From positions 62,001 to 126,000 of the forward strand of contig CANQUX010000002.1 of assembly GCA_947627155.1 (NCBI GenBank): a stretch of 64,000 nt of DNA. The letters are read 5' to 3'. The DNA is from an uncultured Alphaproteobacteria bacterium (GTDB lineage Bacteria > Pseudomonadota > Alphaproteobacteria > CAAHEQ01 > UBA3637). Under the pieces are notes generated by a model that saw only the letters and a program-made list of their open reading frames with translations, was not told the origin of the DNA and searched no databases. The position numbers and the translations under genes were made by a program. Each line of letters begins with the position of its first letter. Position 1 is the stretch's first letter. Below are positions 18,816 through 27,785 of the stretch, piece after piece.

Positions 18816-20162
18816 GTAGCAGTAGCCGTTGCGATTGCCGCCGTTGACGTTACCGTTACTGAGGTAAACGTTGCACGCGGTGCAGGAATCAATCGGATAA
18901 GGCGTACTCGTCCACCCCCATCCGCTTAGTTCTTTACTTGCCAATGACTTTCCATACGAGCCGTCAGGACAATAGGAACCAACGCTTTTCGGGCACCCCA
19001 AATCTCCTAAACTCACCAAATGCATACCGGACTTACCTAATTTCCTTCCCAATGCTTGGCAAAACGCATCTGCTGCCCACCAATCCATAGTGCTATTCGA
19101 TTTATAGATCGTTTTTTTACCTCCTTCGCTATTTTTCACTTCTATATCTCTATAATTCCCTTCTGCCTTTTTACAGGTATGTCCGCTTGAATACAGAACC
19201 GGATTCCCATTACTACAGTCATTTAAACTCATATCACAGTATTCATCATCAGCACACCCTTCTCCATTCGTATTACACACATTATCAATGCATTTTCCGT
19301 CACTGGTCCATGATTTGCCGGCTTCTTTACAAACGCAATCACCTACTTTGTCACTCCATTCCGCTTCTTCAGGACACATGATGCACCGGCTGCCTTTTAA
19401 ATGGCTCCCTTCTTCCGTGCATTCACATGTTCCATCTTCTTGTCGCGCACCGGCCGGACAGGCTGTGCACCCGTAACCCGTCCAATATTCATTTTCATCA
19501 TTGCATTTGCATGTTCCATCTGCTTGACACTCTCCGCCCGCGCACGTTGTTTCATCGCATTCCGGCTCATCTTGCGGCTGATCAGCTTGCTCCGGATCTG
19601 TTACCTCCGGATTACCGCTTCCGCCGCTCACACCGCCTATATCTTTGGTTGAAAAATCTACTTCTAACGCGTTATTGCTTTCTTCGGTGCATAAATCTGC
19701 GCTTGAATCGGCGCTATATTCCTGATTATTCACCACTACTGCTATTGCATCGTCCATATTGTCTAAAAGCGTCACCAGCGGTTTACACACCCCCGCCGGC
19801 ACGCCCGATACTTTAATAAAATACCCCGATTCTCCCGATTCCTCAGGCTCTCCCGCTTCGCTAAAAACGGCAAAATTAAACTCAACGCCGTAATTACTGC
19901 CGAAATTTAAATGCCCCGAATCGTACGGTTCCCCCAACATCAAATTTTCCGCCCCTTGCGCGGTTTTCACTTTCGCATCGGTGCGCATGAGGTTGATTTC
20001 ATTCGCAATTTGATTCGCCTGATACCGATTCATTGCCATTCTGTAACCGGCAATGCCACCGATTGAAATAACACCGATTATTGCCAAAACGCCGAGCATT
20101 TCAACCATTGAACGGCCTTGTTGTGCTTGATTTTGAACTTGTTTTAATTGTTTTTTCTTCAT
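18801..20162 (-). CDS. Pilin-like surface protein with cysteine-rich stalk and C-type-lectin-like, putatively diversified C-terminus
   Basis: 453 residues. The N-terminus has a type IV prepilin signal: basic leader, cleavage Gly16, Glu21 at mature position 5, then the hydrophobic helix (VEMLGVLAIIGVISIGGIAG). After a pseudopilin-like domain come several Cys-rich modules (about residues 195-320). The C-terminal domain resembles a C-type-lectin/formylglycine-enzyme fold (DWWAADAFCQALG, WGWTSTPY). Its last residues before ALCE (about 18816-18884) are coded almost only by NNC codons. This suggests adenine-directed diversification. Start chosen for GAAAGGAAG upstream; the longer frame reads through the promoter. 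Probably exported and assembled or displayed on the cell surface as an adhesin (inference). Confidence 0.78.
   Translation of the reverse strand: MKKKQLKQVQNQAQQGRSMVEMLGVLAIIGVISIGGIAGYRMAMNRYQANQIANEINLMRTDAKVKTAQGAENLMLGEPYDSGHLNFGSNYGVEFNFAVFSEAGEPEESGESGYFIKVSGVPAGVCKPLVTLLDNMDDAIAVVVNNQEYSADSSADLCTEESNNALEVDFSTKDIGGVSGGSGNPEVTDPEQADQPQDEPECDETTCAGGECQADGTCKCNDENEYWTGYGCTACPAGARQEDGTCECTEEGSHLKGSRCIMCPEEAEWSDKVGDCVCKEAGKSWTSDGKCIDNVCNTNGEGCADDEYCDMSLNDCSNGNPVLYSSGHTCKKAEGNYRDIEVKNSEGGKKTIYKSNSTMDWWAADAFCQALGRKLGKSGMHLVSLGDLGCPKSVGSYCPDGSYGKSLASKELSGWGWTSTPYPIDSCTACNVYLSNGNVNGGNRNGYCYALCE
18816..18884 (-). other. Candidate DGR variable region (VR-1)
   Basis: Most codons in this 69-base stretch end in C (TGC, AAC, TAC, CTC, GGC, CGC), in a gene that otherwise prefers A or T there. 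Aligned with VR-2 (28939-29004), the fixed codons are GTT, GGT and GTC, and the differing codons are those that can be reached from AAC by changing A. Inference; no template repeat found in the window. Confidence 0.6.
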
Positions 20163-20187
20163 TTTTTCGCTTCCTTTCAATGCAAAT

Positions 20188-20354
20188 AGCATAAAATAAA
20201 CGTACCTTTTTTGCAACGCTGATTCCGGGGTAAAATTACCCTCAAAAATTGGTAAAACAGTCTTTTTATAACCGTTTGATATTGCATTAAAATTACCTCA
20301 CATTAAATTTTTTTTGAAAAAATCAAAAAAAAGTGTTGCAAAAATCGTACGTTT
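20188..20354 (-). promoter_or_regulatory. Inverted-repeat promoter module of the pilin-like gene at 20162 (copy D)
   Basis: Near-identical arms (20196-20217 and 20335-20354; core TTGCA..GTACGTTT) face each other across about 117 bases. The gene-proximal arm supplies the -35 box (TTGCAA), with TATGCT 17 bases on. Four more copies precede the other pilin-like genes. Confidence 0.75.
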
Positions 20355-20369
20355 TTTTGATGCATATTC

Positions 20370-20574
20370 AAAAAAAATCGCCTTGATGAGAGGCGACCGG
20401 AAGTTAACAACTATTTACCTGAATAGCGCGATATATTGACCAAAAGGCTATTTTATCGCCTTCCGGTCGTTCGATTATTTGCCTTGTTTATAAAAAAACA
20501 GGGCTAAAATCTATCCTTTTTCAAGGATACAGGTAAAGAGGTTGTTAAGCCTCGGGGCACACATCACTTGCCTT
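20370..20574 (-). ncRNA. Putative structured small RNA, unassigned
   Basis: A stand-alone RNA gene of about 200 bases is suggested by three signals on the minus strand. There is a near-consensus promoter (TTGACA-17-TATACT), a heavily structured body, and a terminator (CGCCT hairpin plus eight T at 20370-20395). A long closing stem pairs 20530-20548 with 20404-20421 (TTAACAAC..TTTACCTG). It encloses hairpins ATCCTT/AAGGAT, GCCCTGTTT/AAACAAGGC and GACCGGAAGGC/GCCTTTTGGTC. A 10-base stretch (20460-20469) can alternatively pair perfectly with 20394-20403, which would make a pseudoknot. No open frame fits. It is not recognisable to me as 6S RNA, RNase P RNA, tmRNA, SRP RNA or a known riboswitch. 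Confidence 0.6.
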
Positions 20575-20581
20575 GCCTTTG

Positions 20582-20610
20582 AGTATAAATGCACTCAAAA
20601 ACAATGTCAA
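20582..20610 (-). promoter_or_regulatory. Predicted promoter of the putative RNA gene
   Basis: TTGACA, exactly 17 bases, then TATACT on the minus strand, with no ORF behind it. Confidence 0.7.
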
Positions 20611-20638
20611 GCAGAAAAATTTGCATCATTTATTTTTT

Positions 20639-20699
20639 CCCCTATCGGCCCATAGCGACAGACGACAAAATGCCGTCTGTCACACCCGCCGATAGAGGG
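20639..20699. repeat. Nested hairpin
   Basis: CCTATCGGC pairs with GCCGATAG and encloses a perfect GACAGACG/CGTCTGTC hairpin. It could be a terminator-like or binding structure; A-rich on its right side, so it could end minus-strand transcripts only after a T run on that strand (TTTTTTCCC). Confidence 0.5.
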
Positions 20700-20750
20700 A
20701 AAAAAGAAAGTGCCATATACAGATAACAGAGTGATATTCTACCGAATCGC

Positions 20751-20812
20751 CTTATTTTCGGCCCACCGCGCTATCCCACAAATGCGGAACAGCACTTCCC
20801 GCCGAAAATAAG
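20751..20812. repeat. 62-base palindromic dispersed repeat, copy 1
   Basis: Twelve-base arms CTTATTTTCGGC / GCCGAAAATAAG enclose 38 bases. The whole unit occurs again, inverted, at 38176-38237 with only a few differences in the loop. Degenerate tandem copies of AAAATAAGAGAxxGTGCCACT follow at 20805-20903. The remaining intergenic DNA to 21072 shows no credible gene. Confidence 0.8.
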
Positions 20813-21072
20813 AGAGTGTGCCACTTACAAACAAAGTGCAAATCGGCTCATCGGTTCCTTTTGCGCCAAAAATAAGAGAAAGTGCCACTCATAAACAAAG
20901 AGGAGAAAAATATCATTTGTCTTTACCGCTTCTGCCAAAATGACAGCCGATAAGGCCGAATCTACTTTCCCCCCCTCCCCTAAAAAAAGCACATGTTTTT
21001 CCACCAGATTGCCCGGCAATAAATATCCGCTCAAAAAAACATAATTAAATTCAATATATTGTAACTTTTTTT

Positions 21073-22059
21073 TCACAAACGCCTGTGCGGAAAATATTGC
21101 AGAGTTAATTCAAGCAGTTCTCTGTTTTTAAGCACCTTGCTTTTCGGAATATATTGCAAAATGTCTTTTTGAAAATTCAATCGCTGCCGATTTTCCGCCT
21201 CCGACAACGACCGATTCATATATCTGTCTAACGCCTGCTTTTCATAATCCGACAAAGCCGTACATTGCCGTTTTTTTAAGTGTTGCGGCAACTCTTTATT
21301 CAATTGAATCACCTGTTCGGGACGAAAAATAATATAAGAATAATGCCCTTTATCCTCCCACTGATTGATATATTTAAACCCGTCAATTCCGCGTCGCTCG
21401 AAAAACCGAATCATTCGTTGAAAAGCCAAATGCCGACAATTTTCTCCCATATTCGAAGTGCCTTTCAACGGCTGATACAATGTTTCGGATTGCAATTCGG
21501 CAATCACTTGTTCATCGGGTATGCGAAACGGATCTTTAAAAATCATATCATACACGGGCGGTACAACCGGCATTTTATAATTTAAAAACAAGCCGGCAAT
21601 AGCAAACGTGCGCAAAAAGGGCTGCGCTTGCAATAAAAGCATACTATATGATTCCCGCTCCAAAACATTTAAAACAACTTGTCGATAATTCAACATATTA
21701 TGTTCATATATATCAATAATTTCAGCCGGATGCGAAACATTTAACGCCACCGGAATCAATCGCCCGTTTTTTTGCAGCTTTTCCTTGCAATGTGCCTGAT
21801 ATTCTTCATTTTTATCAATCAAATCCTCTTCGGAAAATTGATCATCGAAGCGCTCTGCTTGAAAAATCATTGCCTCTTTTGCCGCCGTTTTTGTTCCGAA
21901 ATGCGAAAGCGGATAAAAATTTTCAAACTGCGTGAGTGTGCCGTGATAAAAAACACGCGGCCGATTATTTTCGTTTTTCACCAACGAAACAGTCGGCGTA
22001 TTTGCTTCATATTGCGCCAATTTCTCTAAAATCTGTTTTTTCGTTTGTGTTTCCGTCAT
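21073..22059 (-). CDS. ADP-ribosyltransferase-fold protein, putative
   Basis: 328 residues. The N-terminal part has VFYHGTLTQFENFYPLSHFGT (first 20 residues VFYHGTLTQFENFYPLSHFG). The C-terminal half has RGIDGFKYINQWEDKGHYSY followed by IIFRPEQV. This spacing and motif set match the ART domain found in phage and polyvalent proteins, with a YHG(T) first motif and a DG..Y.N..E..G..SY.IF..EQ second half. The middle (about 110-200) is helical. It probably modifies a protein or nucleic acid with ADP-ribose, but the catalytic Glu is not securely placed and activity is uncertain. There is no signal peptide. It lies downstream of two giant unknown genes on the same strand but after a terminator. Confidence 0.6.
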   Translation of the reverse strand: MTETQTKKQILEKLAQYEANTPTVSLVKNENNRPRVFYHGTLTQFENFYPLSHFGTKTAAKEAMIFQAERFDDQFSEEDLIDKNEEYQAHCKEKLQKNGRLIPVALNVSHPAEIIDIYEHNMLNYRQVVLNVLERESYSMLLLQAQPFLRTFAIAGLFLNYKMPVVPPVYDMIFKDPFRIPDEQVIAELQSETLYQPLKGTSNMGENCRHLAFQRMIRFFERRGIDGFKYINQWEDKGHYSYIIFRPEQVIQLNKELPQHLKKRQCTALSDYEKQALDRYMNRSLSEAENRQRLNFQKDILQYIPKSKVLKNRELLELTLQYFPHRRL

Positions 22060-22085
22060 CTCGCGCTTTCAAATTGCTTTTCGGA

Positions 22086-22115
22086 TAAAAAAAGGGCTCG
22101 CAGAACGAACCCTTT
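22086..22115 (-). terminator. Terminator after the 1011-residue gene
   Basis: A stem AAAGGGTTCG / CGAGCCCTTT (one G-U pair) is followed by T7 on the minus strand. Confidence 0.8.
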
Positions 22116-22128
22116 TCTTAAGGCAATA

Positions 22129-25100
22129 TTACGATAATCTTGTGTTTGAACTGTTGATCAGCGCAACTGCCGTATCGGCGGTACCGGTATCAAGAACCGG
22201 TTGCGAAAAATCACTCAACGTACCGCCACTGCTGTTGCCGCTATCTTGCGTTGTACCACTGTTACCGGTATCTTGCGTTGTGCCGCTGTTGGTAGTATCT
22301 TGTGCTATACCGCTATCTTGCGTTGTACCGGTATTGCCGCTATCTTGTGCCGTACCGCTGTTACCGGTATCTTGCGTTGTACCGCTGTTGGCGGTATCTT
22401 GCGTTGTACCGCTGTTGGCGGCATTCTCTGCTGCCTGTTTTTCCAATTCGGCAACTTTGTCTGTCAATTCATTCACGGTCGATTGAGCCTCACTGGCAGC
22501 GGCTTTTGCCTGTTTCGTCTTTTTCTTTTCGCGACTGACTAACCACCAACCAAGTCCGACAGCACCGCCAATGCCCAAGAAGCCCAAAATCCATGTACCG
22601 TATTTTGACCAAAAGCTCTTCTGCTCCGCTTGGGCAATAGCCATCGGCAAATCATCGGTTTTAACGGGCTTCCCGTCAGGGCCTAACACCGTACCGCCGG
22701 AGGTAGCGCCGCCGCTGCTTGCGCCCGGAACGACTGTCGTTCCGCCACCGCCCGGTATGGTTACCGTGCCACCGCCGCCGCGAACCACCGGAGGAACCGT
22801 CGTTCTGCCGGTATCATTTCCCGGCTTGGCCGGCTCTTTCTCTCCTTCTTTGGGTAAGAGGTTAGCCTTTCTCAATTCAGCTTTTATTTCCTCCGGAACG
22901 GTTTCATCAACACCGTTTGCTTGAAGTCGCGTTAAAATATCCTCACGCTCTTTCTTTTCTTCTTCGGTTGCCTGATCACCTTTCTTTTCAATTTCAATGA
23001 CTTTGAAAATTTCGTCCTTAGAAACTTTTTTACCCTTTGTCTCATCATCTTTGCTATCTTTATCGGTTTCGTCTTTTGAATCCGTGTCGGTTTCAGCATC
23101 CGAATCGGTATCCGTATCGGTATTTGTATCGGTATCGGTATCGGTATCCGTATTGGTATCCGTATCCGTATCGGTATTCGTGTCTTCCGGTTTGTTTTCA
23201 TCAATAGAGGAGATAACGACTTGATCTTCTTGTTGGTTATCATTTTCCTTGCAATTATTATAGGCATCTTCAATTTTTTTCAATGCCATTGCTTCAATGG
23301 AACTTTTAACATCCATACCGCAAACATCGGCATATGCTTTTGCAACCTCATCATTTGAAACCATTAATTGCTTTGTCAACATACCCCGCTGTTGCATGGC
23401 AACAACAATATCATATCCGTTATTTTTAATTTCTTGAGCAAACTTTTTATCTTCTTCATTTCCCGAATGATCAATAGCCCAATCAATCAATCTTCTTTTT
23501 TCTTCCGGAGAATACTGTTTTAAATTTTTAATACCTAAATCTTTTCCAAGCGTTTTTTGCAGGTTCGATATTGCCTCCGCATCGTTCGGATTTTCAGTGA
23601 ATTTGTTAATTGCCTCAAATTCAGCATAGGTAGCGGCTACAGCAAGACCGATAGCAACTTTTCCGGCATGTCTTGTTAACAACTTTTTACCGTCAGAATA
23701 AAGATTTTTACTCCATGTTTTCAAATGACCGGCAGCCTTCGGCGAACTTGCGCGTTCATAACATTTTTTAAATCCTTCGAAATTACCCTCTTTAATGATT
23801 TTTTCTACTTGTTCGGGCGACATTTTAGCGGAAGCGCCCATTTTTTTCAAAACGGAGGCCATTCCTTTTGTATCGCCGGCAGCCATGGCTTTGGAATATT
23901 CTTCAACGAATTGAAAATCTTTTGCAACCATATCCGAAGCCGTTTTAACATTTTCCGCACCGGCTAACCATTTTTCCGAGCGATCCAAAACTTGCTTTTG
24001 CACTGTCTCATAAGCCTTAATTTGAATGTTCGCATCGGGACCGACATGTTTCGCAACATCGGAAGCGCTCATAACGGTTTTTTGAGTGACCAACTGACCG
24101 CCTTCAAATTTATAAGCCCCGCTCTTCAATCCTTCCATTACTTTAGCGGCTTCTTCAGGGGTTCCGGTAAAGTCTTTCATAAAAGCATTAAGGGCTGCTT
24201 CATTTTTCTGAGTATATATTTTACTATATTTTTCTTTCCATAATTTGTTAGCATCTTTAGTTAAGCCGTTTTTTTTCAACAAGCCGGACTCATCAACAAT
24301 TTTTCCGTTTTCGATTCTAATATTTCCTTCTCTGCGCTCAGATTGAAGTTGTTTAACGAGTTCTTTATCCTTTGTTATATCTTCGAAATATGTTTGAAAG
24401 TCGGGAACTCCCCACCGTCTCACCGGAATATCTCGATAATCTTTCATAGCTTGAGCGGTAAATTTATCAGCACCCATAATAACTTTTTCATCAACGACAG
24501 CGCCGTTTCTAAATGTATATTCACCTTTGCTTAAACCGTTGACTAAATTAGCTTTTTCAGGCGAATCGGGCATTTTATCAAACAAGGTTTTAGCATGTTT
24601 TTCATATAACATCTGCCGATTTTTAATCACATTATCACGAAACTTTGCAACCCGTTCGGGCTTTGCTTTGTCAATCATATTGGAAATTTGTTGAAACTCT
24701 TCCGGTTTGACTTGCGAAATAAATTGATTCTTTAAAGTTTTTACCTGCTGATTCAATTTTTTGGCATCTTTTTCACCGGCTGTTTTCAGTTGTTCTTCCA
24801 ACCGGTCAATTTGAGCCATCATATTTTTCGTTTCTTGACCGACCCCCTTTTCCAAAAATGTCCGTGCTTCCTTATTTTTCAACAAATATTCCGATAAATT
24901 TTCGGTTACCGCTGTCGTTAAATTACGATTTCTCATTAACTGGAACGATTTATAAGAAGCCGTTGCCGATAAAGCAGCTGCGACCTGCCATGCAACAGCC
25001 TCCGGCACTTTACTGGAATTTTTAGCCGTTTCCTCGATATTTTGATTTAAATTACCAATCATTTGGCTGGCTTCTGCCGAAACCTCCTGCATGGATCCGA

Positions 25101-25164
25101 CCAGGTTTAAATCCATGAGTTTCGGTTGATTTTGTTGTGTGTTTTGTTGTGTATTTTCAGCCAT
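22129..25164 (-). CDS. Large unknown protein with acidic repeat, membrane segment and NSGTTQDT repeats
   Basis: 1011 residues, no recognised family. The N-terminal two thirds are charged and helical with a weak hydrophobic patch (about 500-515). Then comes an Asp/Thr repeat (about 665-705, TDTDTNTD), a Lys/Glu segment and a Gly/Thr/Val-rich linker (about 800-845). A clear membrane segment follows (about 855-880, WILGFLGIGGAVGLGWWL), then a coiled coil (about 890-925) and about ten NSGTTQDT-type octapeptides. Internal approximate repeats such as FRNGAVVDEKVIMGADKFTAQ and FEGGQLVTQKTVMSASDVAK (both to residue 20) recur. AAGGAGG precedes the ATG. With the 786-residue gene 29 bases upstream it probably forms an operon. 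A surface or secreted role is possible but unsupported. Confidence 0.75.
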   Translation of the reverse strand: MAENTQQNTQQNQPKLMDLNLVGSMQEVSAEASQMIGNLNQNIEETAKNSSKVPEAVAWQVAAALSATASYKSFQLMRNRNLTTAVTENLSEYLLKNKEARTFLEKGVGQETKNMMAQIDRLEEQLKTAGEKDAKKLNQQVKTLKNQFISQVKPEEFQQISNMIDKAKPERVAKFRDNVIKNRQMLYEKHAKTLFDKMPDSPEKANLVNGLSKGEYTFRNGAVVDEKVIMGADKFTAQAMKDYRDIPVRRWGVPDFQTYFEDITKDKELVKQLQSERREGNIRIENGKIVDESGLLKKNGLTKDANKLWKEKYSKIYTQKNEAALNAFMKDFTGTPEEAAKVMEGLKSGAYKFEGGQLVTQKTVMSASDVAKHVGPDANIQIKAYETVQKQVLDRSEKWLAGAENVKTASDMVAKDFQFVEEYSKAMAAGDTKGMASVLKKMGASAKMSPEQVEKIIKEGNFEGFKKCYERASSPKAAGHLKTWSKNLYSDGKKLLTRHAGKVAIGLAVAATYAEFEAINKFTENPNDAEAISNLQKTLGKDLGIKNLKQYSPEEKRRLIDWAIDHSGNEEDKKFAQEIKNNGYDIVVAMQQRGMLTKQLMVSNDEVAKAYADVCGMDVKSSIEAMALKKIEDAYNNCKENDNQQEDQVVISSIDENKPEDTNTDTDTDTNTDTDTDTDTNTDTDTDSDAETDTDSKDETDKDSKDDETKGKKVSKDEIFKVIEIEKKGDQATEEEKKEREDILTRLQANGVDETVPEEIKAELRKANLLPKEGEKEPAKPGNDTGRTTVPPVVRGGGGTVTIPGGGGTTVVPGASSGGATSGGTVLGPDGKPVKTDDLPMAIAQAEQKSFWSKYGTWILGFLGIGGAVGLGWWLVSREKKKTKQAKAAASEAQSTVNELTDKVAELEKQAAENAANSGTTQDTANSGTTQDTGNSGTAQDSGNTGTTQDSGIAQDTTNSGTTQDTGNSGTTQDSGNSSGGTLSDFSQPVLDTGTADTAVALINSSNTRLS
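22197..22431 (-). repeat. Coding tandem repeat, 24-base unit (NSGTTQDT)
   Basis: Ten or so imperfect 24-base units encode NSGTTQDT/NSGTAQDS variants near the C-terminus of the large protein. Such arrays can change copy number. Confidence 0.8.
23093..23190 (-). repeat. Coding tandem repeat, hexamer (Asp-Thr)
   Basis: About sixteen hexamers of the type GATACC/GATACG on the coding strand encode alternating Asp-Thr with occasional Asn. Hexamers keep frame when copies are gained or lost. Confidence 0.8.
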
Positions 25165-25193
25165 TTTTTTCCTCCTTTGACTTGAAACTGTTT

Positions 25194-27554
25194 TTATTTA
25201 TAATAATCATCGTTGAATAAATTGACATCTTGGAATGCTTTGGGGATTCCCTCTTCGTCAAATAATTCTTCTGAATCTCTTATTTGAGCATTTTTTTCTA
25301 ATGTATCTTTTGTGGTCGCTGCATTAGCAGACTTACTTAACGTTTGCAATAAAGTACCCGTCGGGTTTTCTTCGTTTTCTTCATTTTCTTCATTTTCTTC
25401 ATTATTCACTTTGGGTTTGCCGGCCATTTTCCACTTATCAATCAGTTGTTTACGCAAATTGGCTTCGGAAACAACGGCATTGCTTTCCATCATGGCTTTT
25501 TCAAGCGTTTTCATGGCTTCCGCCTCTTCGCCGTTAAAATCTTGATATAACTTTGCCCGCTTTTCCGCCAACGGATTTTTTCCCGCCATTGCCGATAACA
25601 TTTGTTCACTGCCATATAAATATAGTCCGGACTTATAAACCTTAATCACATCGTCTTCTTGTTTTAATTCCGGCGATACATCTTTGGCGGCAATAGCGCT
25701 TGTCATTGCTTTTTCATGATTGGCTATGTATTGAGCGCGCCCTTCCTCCGTCATATCTGCTAAATCAAAACAGCCTTGCACCATTTCAAAAACAGGTTTT
25801 CCGCTGGTACTGCCGCTATGAACCGCCCACGCCAATGCCGCTTTTAATTCATCATTATTCATTTGAGATAAGCGGTTTTTGGCTTCCATTTCATCTTGAT
25901 GACATTCTTGAGCATAATTTTTGCAATCTTGGGTTAAGTGACTGTTTTTGATTGATGTAAACCATGCACCGTCACCAAACACTTCATTTCTTTTATCTTT
26001 ACCCAATTCTGCTTCTGTTAATCGGCGCTCCAAAGCGCATTTATCAGCCAATTGCGCCCGAATTTCTTTTTGCTCTTCATCGCTTAATTTTTTATATCCG
26101 CCGTAATAAGCCGTTGCCAAATCAGCCCCTTCAAGAGCAACGCCCGTTCCCGCAGCAACGGCCAATCCTGCCGCCCAACCCACACCCGGGATGAAGAATG
26201 TGCCGACAACAGCGGCATTTTTCAATGCTGTTACCGCTGCTTCCCGATATTCCGACTTTGAAAACATTAAATCCATTTGACTAAGCATTGTTTTATGCAG
26301 CAGCGCTTCTTTATCGTGAACACCGTTATAATCAAGGATTGCCATTTTTTCATCAATTTTACCCGCTTTTTTCGCTTCCTCCTCTTGTTTTTCAACTTCT
26401 TGCGGATGAGCTCTCGCATAAGCGGCATATTCATTGACCGAGTTCGCCAAGAAAGTGTAAAATTGCTCCGATTCGCTCAATTTATCAAGTGCCGGAACAA
26501 CCAGATTTTTCAAATGATCTTTATCAACACCCACGGAATATAACGAATCGGCATACACCTTTTTAAGCAGTCCTTTATCACGGGCATAAGCTCTTAAATT
26601 ATTTATATTCTTCCAGGCGGACATGGCATCCGCATCATTTTCTTGTTGAGCTTTATCAATATAATAAGCGCAAATTTTATCCCATTCGCTTGAATGATGC
26701 ATTGCCTCAACGGCATCATCATATGCTTTACTTAAACCGTTTGCCTGATGCGCATATTTTCGAATATGTGAAAATGACAGTTGATCTTGATATTCTTTTC
26801 TTCCGGTGCTTGTAAAATACTTTCCGTCATCTTTATGATTTTTATAATGAATTAAACCGTTTTCAACCAAATTTTTAAAATAAGAAGCCTGATGATCGGA
26901 CAAAGTATCGGGTAATTCTTCATGAGCAGCCAATTTATAATTGACCGACTGCATCATTTCATAGCGTCCTTCCATCAACGGTTTTGCCTTTTCAAGCATC
27001 CAGTTGATTTGCGGCATATTATGCTTTTCGTTTCGATAAGTATCCAGGGCAACATTTATGGTATATGGCGCAAAAATCGGCGCAGTAACAGTGCTGACAG
27101 TCGCTATTACCGTAGAAGAAGCAATATCGCTTTTATTATCGCGATCATGCGTATCTGACAAAAACACTTTCCCTTTTGTTTTTGCGTTTTCATAAGTTTC
27201 CATTTTAGAACCGAAATCAATCCAAGTGCTTGATGAATTCAACAGATTTTGCTCATTTGACAGGGATTGTTTTTCTTCATCGGATAACGTATCGTTCAAT
27301 TTATTTGCAATTTCGGCAGCCCGTGCCTTTTTAAATTTATCAAACGGAACTTTGCCCAACTTCGCATTGGCAGAAATGCGGGAATTATATTCCTCCCGTT
27401 TACCGCCGATTGAATCATGCGCCCACGCATCTTTTTGCGTATCATGCCAATTCCAATTCTGTAAATCACGCATGTAAAAATCAACATTTGATTTAAACTC
27501 ATCGGCCAGCTCCTGATTACCGGGGACATGTAGTAACGTAAAACGATCGGGCAT
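25194..27554 (-). CDS. Large unknown protein with glycine-zipper hydrophobic segment
   Basis: 786 residues, no recognised family. It is mostly charged, helical and rich in Lys, Glu, Asn and Ala. One strong hydrophobic glycine-rich segment (about residues 428-458, VVGTFFIPGVGWAAGLAVAA) could insert into a membrane as a hairpin, as in some toxins, but this is only an analogy. A weaker one lies near 150-165. Near the C-terminus is an Asn-Glu-Glu run (NEENEENEENEEN, coded at about 25360-25410). There is no classical signal peptide. It starts at an ATG with GGAG 10 bases upstream and is followed after 29 bases by the 1011-residue gene. The shared style suggests the two work together. Confidence 0.72.
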   Translation of the reverse strand: MPDRFTLLHVPGNQELADEFKSNVDFYMRDLQNWNWHDTQKDAWAHDSIGGKREEYNSRISANAKLGKVPFDKFKKARAAEIANKLNDTLSDEEKQSLSNEQNLLNSSSTWIDFGSKMETYENAKTKGKVFLSDTHDRDNKSDIASSTVIATVSTVTAPIFAPYTINVALDTYRNEKHNMPQINWMLEKAKPLMEGRYEMMQSVNYKLAAHEELPDTLSDHQASYFKNLVENGLIHYKNHKDDGKYFTSTGRKEYQDQLSFSHIRKYAHQANGLSKAYDDAVEAMHHSSEWDKICAYYIDKAQQENDADAMSAWKNINNLRAYARDKGLLKKVYADSLYSVGVDKDHLKNLVVPALDKLSESEQFYTFLANSVNEYAAYARAHPQEVEKQEEEAKKAGKIDEKMAILDYNGVHDKEALLHKTMLSQMDLMFSKSEYREAAVTALKNAAVVGTFFIPGVGWAAGLAVAAGTGVALEGADLATAYYGGYKKLSDEEQKEIRAQLADKCALERRLTEAELGKDKRNEVFGDGAWFTSIKNSHLTQDCKNYAQECHQDEMEAKNRLSQMNNDELKAALAWAVHSGSTSGKPVFEMVQGCFDLADMTEEGRAQYIANHEKAMTSAIAAKDVSPELKQEDDVIKVYKSGLYLYGSEQMLSAMAGKNPLAEKRAKLYQDFNGEEAEAMKTLEKAMMESNAVVSEANLRKQLIDKWKMAGKPKVNNEENEENEENEENPTGTLLQTLSKSANAATTKDTLEKNAQIRDSEELFDEEGIPKAFQDVNLFNDDYYK

Positions 27555-27723
27555 AACTTTTACTCCATTTTTGATTTTGTTTCATTATATCAGTTTTTTT
27601 ACATATATGCAAGCATTTTTTGTCATTTTTTTACAAATTCGTCATTTTTTTTGTCTTTCCTTTGAAAAATAAAAGATTTTTTATCACAATTAAAATTTTT
27701 TACATTTTTTTTTGAAAAATAAC

Positions 27724-27752
27724 TTGACAAACATTTTAAATTCGTGTAGAAT
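27724..27752 (+). promoter_or_regulatory. Predicted promoter of the gene at 27786
   Basis: TTGACA, exactly 17 bases, then TAGAAT: close to the sigma-70 consensus. The preceding 170 bases (27555-27723) are very AT-rich with no gene. Confidence 0.75.
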
Positions 27753-27785
27753 GTGTTTTATCGAAATGACAAGGAGGGTTTACTC

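Noticed and set aside
20376-20700. CRISPR array
   Set aside because: Repeats here are inverted, not direct and evenly spaced; no cas genes nearby.
20825-21076. 83-codon frame after the ART-like gene
   Set aside because: It covers degenerate DNA repeats, has no recognisable motif and no ribosome-binding site apart from overlap with the upstream stop.
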